Shown: positions 7,931 to 14,504 of the stretch, piece after piece
How the letters are laid out: each line of letters starts with the position of its first letter
Numbering within the stretch: position 1 is the first letter of the stretch
Source: Syntrophorhabdus sp. PtaB.Bin184
GTDB taxonomy: Bacteria > Desulfobacterota > Syntrophorhabdia > Syntrophorhabdales > Syntrophorhabdaceae
Direction: 5' to 3'
NCBI GenBank assembly: GCA_002067555.1
Contig: MVQQ01000168.1
Coordinates: 1-15,209, forward strand
DNA length: 15,209 bases
Position numbers and translations under genes: made by a program
Notes under the pieces: model-generated
What the model was told of the DNA's origin: nothing
What the model saw: the letters and a program-made list of their open reading frames with translations, nothing else
The model's database searches: none

Positions 7931-10205
7931 CTATTCCGCCCTTTCCGGCTGCGCCTGGAAGCCGTCCTGAGCCGGGCCGTTCTTCTTTTCCGCGCCGTCC
8001 CGGGGGAAGCCGACCTGTGGACTATCCGGAGGTGGAGGCTCCGGTTTCACCTTGATGAGCTCTTCCCTTTTCACCTTTCCCTTCCCTGTCCGGGTAACGC
8101 TGTCCACGTAATCGGAGGTGACCGCGTTTGCGTCGGCATGGGTGCGGATCACGCGGGGCGTGAGCAGGATGATGAGCTCCGTCCTCTGTTCGCTGTCCGT
8201 GGTCTGTCCGAAGAGGTATCCAAGAACGGGGATCTTGCTCAGGAAAGGGATGCCCGACCGGGATTTCGTTATGTCATCCCGTATCAGTCCCCCGATGATG
8301 ATCGTGTTGCCGTCCTGAACGACGAGGCTTGTCGTCGTCTCCGTCTTCTTCAGGATAATGTAGTCTTCGTTATCGAAAAGCTTGATCGTCTCGTAGGACG
8401 AGACCTCCTGCGTGATATCCAGGGTCACGAGACCGCCTTCGTTGATGCGGGGTTTCACCTTGAGGATGATACCGATGTCCTTGTACTGGATCGTCCGCTG
8501 GGGCGCCACCGTTCCCGAACCGAAGGTCTCCGAGGAGACAACGGGTACCTGCTGACCCACCTGGATACGGGCCTCCTTGTTATCGGACACCAGGACATGG
8601 GGGACGGCAAGGAGCTTTGCCCGCGAATCCGTGGCAAGCATGTCGATAACGGTCTTGAAATCTCCCCCCACGGTGCCCGCGAAGGTGAAGGTGCCCGTAC
8701 CCGTGGTGCTCGTCGGCGTCGCGCCGGGGACGTTGAACCCTACCGTGCCCTCCACGCCTCCCAGAACGCCTCTCATGCCGCCGGGGTTGAACTGCAGCGC
8801 CCAGGATATGCCCAGCTTCAGTTCATCCTTCAGGCTCACCTCCGCTACCACGCCCTCGAGGAGCACCTGCCGCGGTATCACGTCGATCCTCTCGATCGCC
8901 GCTCTTATGAACTCATAGTCCTCTTGCGTGGACAGGATGATGAGGGCGTTGAGGCCTTCATCGGCGATGATCTTCGTGATCGGCGATACGAGCATATCGC
9001 CCCCCTGCGCGCCGGCGGTGGCCTGCACCGAAGGGCGTCCTGCCTGCGGTTGTGCCGGAGGCGTCCGGGGCCTGAGGAGGTTTTGCGGAGAGGAGGACCT
9101 GCTGCAGGATGGCCGCCACGTCCTTCGCCTTGCCGTTCTGGATATTGTACACGGAGACCTTCGGCTTCTTCTGCTTCGTCTGCTCACCATCGAAGAAACT
9201 GATTAGGGTGAGGAGGCGTTTCACGTTCGAATCGGTATCCACGAGGATGATGTAATTGATGTTGGGCAGGTCTATCACCACGGCGGTCGTGGTGAGAAAG
9301 GGCGTGATCAGCTTGATCGTTTCCGACGAGTGCACGTGGAGCAGCGGCACCACCTGGATAATGGACTTCCCCTGGATGACCACCTTCCCGGGTTCCCTCC
9401 CGAACCTCACCTGGGCTGGCTCCTTCGCGACATCGCTTATGGGAACCACCCGGTACAGGCCGCTCTCTTCAACAACACCAACGCCGTTAAGCCGCAGGAT
9501 CGTCTCCATGACGGGAAGGACCTGGTCAAGGGTGACGGGCGCCACGGACCGGAAGGTAACCCGTCCCTTCACCCTCTGGTCGACAACATAGTTGACCTTC
9601 AGTATCTCACCAAAAACGGTCTGTATCACCGAAAAGACATCGGCATCGTCGAAGTTGAGGCTGATGCGCCCCGCTGCCGGACGAGGAGGCTGCGCCCTCT
9701 GGGGCTGCACTTTCTGCGGCTCCCGGCCCTGGGGGCGGACCGGAGCAAAGGAAACAGGCTGCTGCGGCCGCGGTGGCTGGACGGCCGGTGGGGTGGTCTG
9801 TGGTGCTGCAGGAACAGCCGGCGCTGACGGGGTAGCCTTCGCCGCCCCGGGCCCCGGGGGTGGAGACGGGGCCGGGGGTTTTGAAGGTGAAGCCGGCGCC
9901 GGGGTGGTCTCCTGCGCCGATCGGGTGGCCTTCTGCGCGGCAGGGACAGCCTTTTCCGCCACGGGTTTTGTTGTTTGTGATGCAGACGCAGGCTGCTGGA
10001 CGGCCGGTGCGGCCTCTTGCGCGGCAGACGCAGGAGGCTGGGCAGGCTGTATCACCTGCGGGGCCGTCTCAAGCTGGACGGCGCGTCTGATCGGGGGCGG
10101 ATCCTCGGTCAGGGGACGGGTCGTGATGGCATCCTCGGAGGCGTGCGCCATGGGTCCGAAGAACCCCGCAAGGAAAAAAATGACCGCTATCGCCGGATAT
10201 CTCAT
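7931..10205 (-). CDS. gspD: GspD outer-membrane secretin, split by a +1 frameshift
   Basis: Two overlapping frames make one secretin. The first runs from ATG 10205 to a stop at 8958, the second ends at 7931; removing one base between about 9000 and 9090 gives a 757-residue protein. Frame 1 encodes a signal peptide (cleavage likely after AHA, residue 22), a Pro/Ala/Gln-rich stretch (about 35-179), an N0 domain (180-258), an N1 domain (about 281-340) and the start of N2 (350-373). Frame 2 continues with IIADEGLNALIILSTQEDY, a further ring segment VLLEGVVAEVSL, and the secretin core (VPHVLVSDN, IQVGQQVPV, the signature IPVLGYLFGQ, and TELIILLTPRVI). The tail is Pro-rich. It forms the outer-membrane channel and docks with GspC. 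The interruption could be a sequencing error in a GC-rich linker or a real inactivating mutation. An upstream in-frame stop fixes ATG 10205. Confidence 0.9.
9000..9090 (-). other. Frameshift interval within gspD
   Basis: Frame 1 reads convincing secretin sequence down to the LLSA codons near 9086. Frame 2 becomes convincing from GGDMLVSP at about 9004. The frames differ by +1, so one base is extra (or two are missing) in this Pro/Gly-rich linker. Possible sites are the G run of six at 9000-9005, the C run of four at 9067-9070 and the A run of four at 9081-9084 (minus-strand bases). Third-position GC is similar in both frames, so the exact site cannot be fixed. Confidence 0.85.
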
Positions 10206-10238
10206 GGTCCGGACCGTATCCCCATCCTTATCTCACGG

Positions 10239-10664
10239 CTACTGCCAGCTCGTCACATCCGCGTCTTCACCTTCGCCGCCGGGAGACGCGTCCCTCCCGT
10301 AGGTGAAGAGATCGTATTCCCCGTGACTTCCAGGACACTGGTAACTATACGGTTTACCCCAGGGGTCATTGGGCAGGGCCTTCTTCAGGTATGGCCCGTC
10401 CCAACCTTCCACTCCGGGGTTCACGGCAAGCATGCCGAGGCCTTCCTGCGTGGTCGGATATCGACCGATATCAAGTCTCATCTGGTCCAGGGCCTGCCCG
10501 AGAAGCTCGATCTGGGCCTTTGCGGCGGCCTGCTTTCCCTTGCCCAGCTTGGGAAAAAGCCTCGGGGCCACCAGGGCGGCAAGAAGACCCACAATGACCA
10601 TGACGACAAGGAGTTCGATGAGGGTAAAGCCTTTCCTGTTCCGCCCGCCAATCATTTTTCTCAT
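10239..10664 (-). CDS. gspG: GspG major pseudopilin
   Basis: A 141-residue pseudopilin. Leader MRKMIGGRNRKG is followed by mature N-terminus FTLIELLVVMVIVGLLAALVAPRL, with glutamate at +5. The body matches GspG closely: GRYPTTQEGLGML, WDGPYLKKALPNDPWGKPY, and a C-terminal acidic loop (GRDASPGGEGEDADVTSWQ) that in this family binds calcium and stabilises the subunit. GspG is the main building block of the pseudopilus. Start choices are TTG 10670, ATG 10664 and ATG 10655; ATG 10664 is preferred because a GGGGG lies six bases upstream. It is the first gsp gene of the operon, 33 bp ahead of gspD. Confidence 0.96.
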   Translation of the reverse strand: MRKMIGGRNRKGFTLIELLVVMVIVGLLAALVAPRLFPKLGKGKQAAAKAQIELLGQALDQMRLDIGRYPTTQEGLGMLAVNPGVEGWDGPYLKKALPNDPWGKPYSYQCPGSHGEYDLFTYGRDASPGGEGEDADVTSWQ

Positions 10665-10683
10665 TCGCAACCCCCGGTGGAAC

Positions 10684-10714
10684 CTCCCGGGTTACCACGG
10701 GTCTGCCCCGGGAG
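10684..10714 (-). promoter_or_regulatory. 8-bp perfect inverted repeat in the gspG leader
   Basis: CTCCCGGG and CCCGGGAG are separated by 15 bases and sit 20 bases upstream of the gspG ATG, just before its G-rich ribosome site. The transcript could form a GC-rich hairpin with no following U-run, so it is not an intrinsic terminator. It could be an operator, a translation-control hairpin or an mRNA stabiliser. The rest of the 205-bp gap 10665-10869 holds an AT-rich stretch, but I found no convincing promoter and no terminator for the upstream gene. Confidence 0.45.
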
Positions 10715-10869
10715 ACATTTCCTGACGTGCCGCTTGCGAGAGAAGCCTATATTTGCAGGATACAAAAAAGCCGTCCACCTGTATGTCATAAAAACAACAA
10801 TTATTCTGTAGTGCATGCAACATGGCCGGTGTCATCGTTTTCGATTACAGTGGTCTGCCTCTTCCTCTC

Positions 10870-12243
10870 TTACGCCGACTCCCTCTTCTTGAAGTCTTCG
10901 GGCCTCAGGTTGTGCTTTTTGAGAAGGTCGTAGAGGTCGGCCCTGTACTTGCCCGCGTATTTCGCCACCTCCGTGATGTTGCCCTTGCATATCTCGAGAA
11001 GGTAGATGAGATAACTCTTCTCGAAGGCCTCCTTGGCCTCCTTGAGGGGCCTCAGCGGCTCCTGGGAAACGACACCTCGTGTCTGAAAGACGAGGTCTTC
11101 CGTGATATACTCCCTGTCGGTCATCGCGGCGGCATACTCGATGACGTTCTCCAGTTCCCTGATGTTGCCCGGCCAGTCGTAGAGCATCAGCTTCTGCATG
11201 GCCTCGGGGGTCACGCCCTTGATATCCTTTTTCATGAGTGCACCCGCCTTGCCGAGAAAGAAATCGACGAGAGGAGGGATGTCCTCCTTCCTCTCTCTCA
11301 GCGGGGGCAGGTGGATGGGGATCACATGTATCCTGTAATAAAGGTCCTCCCGGAAGAGATCGAGGCGCACCTGTTCCTCGAGGTTTTTGTTTGTCGCCGT
11401 CACGATCCTCACGTCGACATCAATGACCTTCTCGCTCCCGACGGGACGGATCTTCCTCTCCTGGATGACGCGCAGTATCTTTGCCTGTATGGAAAGGGGC
11501 ATGTCCCCGATCTCGTCGAGAAAGATCGTTCCGCCATGGGCCTGCAGGAAGAGTCCCTTCGTTTCGCGGATGGCCCCGCTGAAGGCTCCCTTCTCATGCC
11601 CGAAGAGGTTGCTCTCCAGGAGAGGCTCAGGCAGAGCGGCGCAATTGATCGCCACGAAAGGCTTTTCCTTCCTGTCGCTGGCGAGATGGATCGCCTTGGC
11701 TATGAGGTCCTTGCCCGTGCCGCTCTCCCCGAGGAGCAAAACGGTGGAGTCCGTCTTCGCGATGCGCGATATCGTCTCCAGCACACCCTGCATCTTCTTG
11801 CTGTTGGCCACGATGTTGGAGAAGCTGTATTTCGATTCAAGAAGACCCTGAAGCCTTTCGATCTCCGAGGACATCCGCCGGTTCTCCATCATCTTCCCTA
11901 TCTCAAAAAGAAGGACCTGGGAATCGAAGGGCTTCGTGAGATATCCGTAAGCCCCCCGTTTCATCGCTTCCACGGCGCTTTCGATGCTCCCGTAGCCGGT
12001 GAGGATGATGACGGGCATGCCGGGGCTTATGAGATGGAGTTGCTCCATCAATGTTATGCCGTCGGTGCGCACGAGTTGAAGGTCGACGACGGCAAGATCG
12101 ATCACCTGTTCTTTCGCCTGTATCAGCGCCTCCACCTCATCCGTCGCCGTCACCACATCGTAGCCCGCCTGCTCAAGGCCCATCTGGATCAACTCCAGAA
12201 GATTCCTCTCGTCATCGACTACCAGTATCTTACCCGTGGACAT
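10870..12243 (-). CDS. glrR: Sigma-54-dependent response regulator, GlrR/QseF-like
   Basis: A 457-residue NtrC-family activator. The receiver domain (1-120) has acidic pair D10-D11, phosphoacceptor D54, T82 and K104. The AAA+ domain (about 140-370) has Walker A GESGTGK (172-178), the sigma-54 contact loop as GAFSGA (219-224, usually GAFTGA), Walker B FLDE (241-244) and the DWPGNIRELENV segment. The C-terminal Fis-type helix-turn-helix (about 417-450) reads NITEVAKYAGKYRADLYDLLKKHNL; its R-x-DLY-x-LL-x-KHNL pattern is characteristic of GlrR/QseF rather than NtrC. It lies 9 bp downstream of the lipoprotein gene with a good AGGAG site. Gene order kinase-lipoprotein-regulator equals glrK-qseG-glrR of enterobacteria. 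Inferred target: the sigma-54 promoter at 14422-14437, and possibly the gsp operon. Confidence 0.93.
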   Translation of the reverse strand: MSTGKILVVDDERNLLELIQMGLEQAGYDVVTATDEVEALIQAKEQVIDLAVVDLQLVRTDGITLMEQLHLISPGMPVIILTGYGSIESAVEAMKRGAYGYLTKPFDSQVLLFEIGKMMENRRMSSEIERLQGLLESKYSFSNIVANSKKMQGVLETISRIAKTDSTVLLLGESGTGKDLIAKAIHLASDRKEKPFVAINCAALPEPLLESNLFGHEKGAFSGAIRETKGLFLQAHGGTIFLDEIGDMPLSIQAKILRVIQERKIRPVGSEKVIDVDVRIVTATNKNLEEQVRLDLFREDLYYRIHVIPIHLPPLRERKEDIPPLVDFFLGKAGALMKKDIKGVTPEAMQKLMLYDWPGNIRELENVIEYAAAMTDREYITEDLVFQTRGVVSQEPLRPLKEAKEAFEKSYLIYLLEICKGNITEVAKYAGKYRADLYDLLKKHNLRPEDFKKRESA

Positions 12244-12252
12244 AGATCTCTC

Positions 12253-12786
12253 CTATCTTTTCTCTTCTCTCTTCTTCTCCTCGATCTCGATATCCACCTT
12301 CTTCGACTGCTCTATGATCTGCTTCAGCCGTGCGTTCTCCTCCCGGGCCTCCGCGGAAGCCCGCTTGAGCTTCATGTTCTCCTCGAGCACTTCCGTCCAT
12401 GTCCTCGCCTGCTCTTTCAGCGGACTGTAGGGGTACTCCCTGTTCAACCGCTTGAAAAAGGCAATGGACCTTTGATAGTCCCTGTTCTGGTTCCCGGGGT
12501 GGGCAAAGATGAGACCCATGATGAAGAGCGCCTCGTCGCCATGGGACGGTCCCGCCGGTCCTGCCAGAACGCCTTCCGATATTCTCAGGGATAGTTCGTA
12601 ATTGCCCAGCGCGATAAGCCGTCGCGCCTCGCTGAGATTCCGGCGCGCGTCAGAGGTCACCTGGACAGTTTCCTGAGGTGCATCAACCGTCCTTTCAGGC
12701 ACCGCGCAGCCGAAGGCCGCGAGATACATCACAAGGGCAGTGCAAAGAGAAACGTGGTTCCTTCTCCCGGTTCGCTTTCCGCCCAC
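12253..12786 (-). CDS. qseG: QseG-like lipoprotein between sensor kinase and regulator
   Basis: A 177-residue protein with a basic N-region, a hydrophobic stretch (about 12-26) and a cysteine at residue 27 in context LAAFGC, a slightly weak lipobox. The mature part has TPR-like helices (SEARRLIALGNYELSLRISE; EALFIMGLIFAHPGN; SIAFFKRLNREYP) and a charged coiled-coil C-terminus (about 128-177). In enterobacteria QseG/YfhG occupies this same position between glrK and glrR and is an outer-membrane lipoprotein that modulates the kinase. The role here is inferred from that synteny; sequence similarity alone would support only a TPR-like lipoprotein. The GTG start at 12786 lies inside the kinase gene (58-bp overlap) and has GGAGG six bases upstream. 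Confidence 0.8.
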   Translation of the reverse strand: MGGKRTGRRNHVSLCTALVMYLAAFGCAVPERTVDAPQETVQVTSDARRNLSEARRLIALGNYELSLRISEGVLAGPAGPSHGDEALFIMGLIFAHPGNQNRDYQRSIAFFKRLNREYPYSPLKEQARTWTEVLEENMKLKRASAEAREENARLKQIIEQSKKVDIEIEEKKREEKR

Positions 12787-14180
12787 ACCCTACCTCCATG
12801 AGCCGTGATGATGTGTTTCACGAAAGCCAGGCCGAGTCCCGTACCTTTTATGGATCCCGGGGCCTGGCCCGGTGACTGATGAAACTTCTCGAACACCATT
12901 TCAAGGTTCTCCTTTGGAATGCCCGGGCCCGTGTCCCGTATCGAGAACTGCACGGTGCGATCCCTTCGGCCCGCATTTATCGTTATTCTCCCGTTATCAG
13001 GCGTGAACTTGACCGCGTTCCCGAGCAGATTCCTCAAGGCCTGAAGGATCCTCTCCCGGTCCAGTTTGAGGGGGGGGATCTCACCCTCATCGCCCGTATC
13101 CACCTCGATGCGGATATTCTTCGCCTCCACGAGAGGGGTCATTTCCAGAACCACGCGCTGGATCAGGGACTGAATGTTCTCCTTGCCGAACGTGAAGGGC
13201 ATCATCCCCGCCTCCATCTTTGAGAGCTCCAGGAGCGAGTTCACAAGGTCGATGAGCCTGTTCGTCTCTTCAGACAGTATGGCGAACAACCTTTTCTGCT
13301 TGTCCGGTATCGGGCCTCCCGCGCCGTCGCGAAGAAGGCTGATGCCCTGCTTGATCGATGCAAGAGGAGTGCGCAGCTCATGGGACATGGTGGCAAAGAA
13401 CCCGGACTTCATCGTGTCGACCTTCTTGAGCTTCTCGCACATCAGGTTGACAGCTCCGGCCAGCTCCGCGACCTCGCGGGGCGAGCCGATGTCGAGGTTC
13501 CCCTCAAAAACGCCCCGCGAGATCTCCCTTGTCTTTGCCATCAGGATCTTCAGGGGCTTCGTGATACCCCGCGTGCTGATGAGAGATCCCAGAATAACGA
13601 CGAGCACCGCGCCGGCGAACATCAAGATCGACAGGCGTTCAGCCGATCCTGCCGTCTCCTGTATCCTGTTCATCCGCTCCTGAATGTCATTGAGATAGAA
13701 GCTCTCCAGCGCCTTCAACGCCTCCAGCACCTGTGCCACGGCCTCTTCCTTTCGCTGCCCGTATTCACTCCGGCTGTACGGCCGGTCGGCCTTCGACAAT
13801 TCTATTTCCTCGTTCACGAGCGACAGGTATCGTGTGTACCCCGATCCCACCCGCGCAAGGATGTCCCTGTTCGAGGAGACGCCGGCGATCTCAGAGATAC
13901 GGGACAGATATCCTTCGAAGGCCTTCTGCCCCGAGGCCATCTGCGTGAGAAAGGTCGGGTCCCCAGTGATCACGTGTTTCTTCTCCGATCCAACATGGGA
14001 AAGAAGGGAATCGACGAGCTTCTGCTTGAGATCCACAACACGCTGGTCCACATTGAAGATAATGCCCACCTCGGCGTTCACCTGCCGAAGCCTCAGGACC
14101 GTGTACGCGCTTATGGCGCCCAGGATCAAAATGATGGTTATATACCCGAGAAACAGCCTGGAGAATATGCTCAGTTTCAT
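12729..14180 (-). CDS. glrK: Membrane sensor histidine kinase, GlrK/QseE-like
   Basis: A 483-residue sensor kinase. Membrane helix 1 is at about 9-30, a helical periplasmic sensor region at about 31-182, helix 2 at about 183-203, then HAMP (about 204-256). The HisKA domain has FFATMSHELRTPL with the phosphorylatable H267. The ATP-binding domain has the N box NLLGNAVKF (N388), G1 DTGPGIP (416-422), F box FEKFH (430-434) and G2 GTGLGLAFVK (446-455). All catalytic elements are intact. The periplasmic part looks like a four-helix-bundle sensor with no recognisable ligand pocket. Order and length fit GlrK, which phosphorylates GlrR. The ATG at 14180 has only a weak ribosome site; no better in-frame start is visible. 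It is the first gene of the three-gene regulatory operon. Confidence 0.94.
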   Translation of the reverse strand: MKLSIFSRLFLGYITIILILGAISAYTVLRLRQVNAEVGIIFNVDQRVVDLKQKLVDSLLSHVGSEKKHVITGDPTFLTQMASGQKAFEGYLSRISEIAGVSSNRDILARVGSGYTRYLSLVNEEIELSKADRPYSRSEYGQRKEEAVAQVLEALKALESFYLNDIQERMNRIQETAGSAERLSILMFAGAVLVVILGSLISTRGITKPLKILMAKTREISRGVFEGNLDIGSPREVAELAGAVNLMCEKLKKVDTMKSGFFATMSHELRTPLASIKQGISLLRDGAGGPIPDKQKRLFAILSEETNRLIDLVNSLLELSKMEAGMMPFTFGKENIQSLIQRVVLEMTPLVEAKNIRIEVDTGDEGEIPPLKLDRERILQALRNLLGNAVKFTPDNGRITINAGRRDRTVQFSIRDTGPGIPKENLEMVFEKFHQSPGQAPGSIKGTGLGLAFVKHIITAHGGRVWAESEPGEGTTFLFALPL

Positions 14181-14237
14181 GGGACAGTCATTCCAACCGG
14201 GCCCTTAACGGGTAAAACGCCGGGCCGGCTAATTCAG

Positions 14238-14251
14238 ATCAGGCACCTGAT
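14238..14251. repeat. Short palindrome in the sensor-kinase leader
   Basis: ATCAGG and CCTGAT flank a two-base centre (CA). The element lies between the predicted kinase promoter and its ATG, downstream of the predicted start site. It could be an operator; its function is unknown. Confidence 0.35.
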
Positions 14252-14287
14252 GATCCGCCGGGGCAACACACGAACCGACCGGGGAGG

Positions 14288-14316
14288 AGGATATGAAGGA
14301 AATATCCTTCAGTCAA
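14288..14316 (-). promoter_or_regulatory. Sigma-70-type promoter for the kinase-lipoprotein-regulator operon
   Basis: On the minus strand TTGACT (14316-14311) and TATCCT (14293-14288) are separated by 17 bases. The -35 matches the consensus at five of six bases and the -10 at four of six. The expected start is near 14281, giving a leader of about 100 bases before the kinase ATG at 14180. The spacer is occupied almost entirely by the dyad at 14294-14311. A second possible element is an extended -10 (TGCTATACT, 14406-14398), but it lacks a -35. Confidence 0.55.
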
Positions 14317-14344
14317 AATTCTGACATGAAGGGAAAACCCTGCA
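14294..14344. promoter_or_regulatory. Two related 18-bp dyads, candidate enhancer/operator pair
   Basis: Copy 1 (14294-14311) is TGAAGGA-AATA-TCCTTCA, a perfect 7-bp inverted repeat. Copy 2 (14327-14344) is TGAAGGG-AAAA-CCCTGCA, with one mismatched pair. They agree at 14 of 18 positions and start 33 bp apart, about three helical turns, so they face the same side of the DNA. Their centres are about 145 and 112 bp upstream of the predicted sigma-54 start at 14448, a typical position for NtrC-type activator sites. Copy 1 also fills the spacer of the divergent sigma-70 promoter and copy 2 lies 10 bp upstream of its -35. The GlrR-like protein encoded next door is the obvious candidate ligand; this is inference. 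Confidence 0.6.
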
Positions 14345-14416
14345 TTTGAAACCCTGAAGACAGACTGCGGAAACATCTCATCACCTTTAACTTCAACAGT
14401 ATAGCACATTTCTTCA

Positions 14417-14447
14417 CCCCGAGGCACGACTTTTGCTCTTCTCGGGG
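14417..14447. repeat. 7-bp inverted repeat enclosing the sigma-54 promoter
   Basis: CCCCGAG (14417-14423) and CTCGGGG (14441-14447) are perfect inverted repeats separated by 17 bases that contain most of the -24/-12 region. No T-run follows on either strand, so it is not an intrinsic terminator. It may be coincidental, or an operator overlapping the promoter. Confidence 0.4.
14422..14437 (+). promoter_or_regulatory. Sigma-54 (-24/-12) promoter for the exported protein gene
   Basis: AGGCACG-N4-TTGCT matches the sigma-54 consensus TGGCACG-N4-TTGCW at every defined base except the first. The invariant GG (14423-14424) and GC (14435-14436) have the required spacing. The expected start is about 14448, leaving a 57-base leader before the ATG at 14505. 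Sigma-54 promoters need an AAA+ activator, and one is encoded in this window. Confidence 0.82.
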
Positions 14448-14504
14448 CAGCGATCGAAACTTGGCCAGTCGATTCGACACGTATTAAATCTTCGGGAGGT
14501 TTTG

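Noticed and set aside
7901..9202. Plus-strand open frame of 433 codons opposite gspD
   Set aside because: It is a shadow of the secretin domain, with a composition dominated by Arg, Asp, Gly and Leu and no motifs.
9592..10302. Glycine/alanine-rich plus-strand frame opposite the gspD linker
   Set aside because: It looks like a low-complexity secreted protein, but is simply the complement of the Pro/Ala-rich linker codons.
10755..10775. T-run on the minus strand after the regulator gene as an intrinsic terminator
   Set aside because: No GC-rich stem precedes the T-run, so transcription may continue into gspG.
10811..10820. TGCATGCA palindrome in the gap before gspG
   Set aside because: It is too short and isolated, with no second copy nearby, to be called a site.
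10665..10869. Possible sigma-54 promoters upstream of gspG (a GGCACG and a TGGACG...TTTTTTG stretch on the minus strand)
   Set aside because: The first lacks the -12 GC; the second has TTG one base too far downstream and no C. Sigma-54 promoters tolerate neither defect well.
10822..12594. Long plus-strand open frame of 590 codons opposite the regulator and lipoprotein genes
   Set aside because: It is the antisense shadow of GC-rich coding sequence. The minus strand encodes clearly recognisable receiver, AAA+ and helix-turn-helix domains, while the plus frame shows no domain, signal peptide or ribosome site.
14327..14344. Match to the enterobacterial GlrR site (TGTC and GACA half-sites) in the divergent region
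   Set aside because: Single GACA words occur nearby but not as properly spaced TGTC...GACA pairs; the TGAAGG dyads are the better candidates.
14239..14427. Small minus-strand frame of 62 codons between the kinase and the exported-protein gene
   Set aside because: It covers both promoters and the dyads, has no recognisable domain and no good ribosome site, so it is most likely non-coding.
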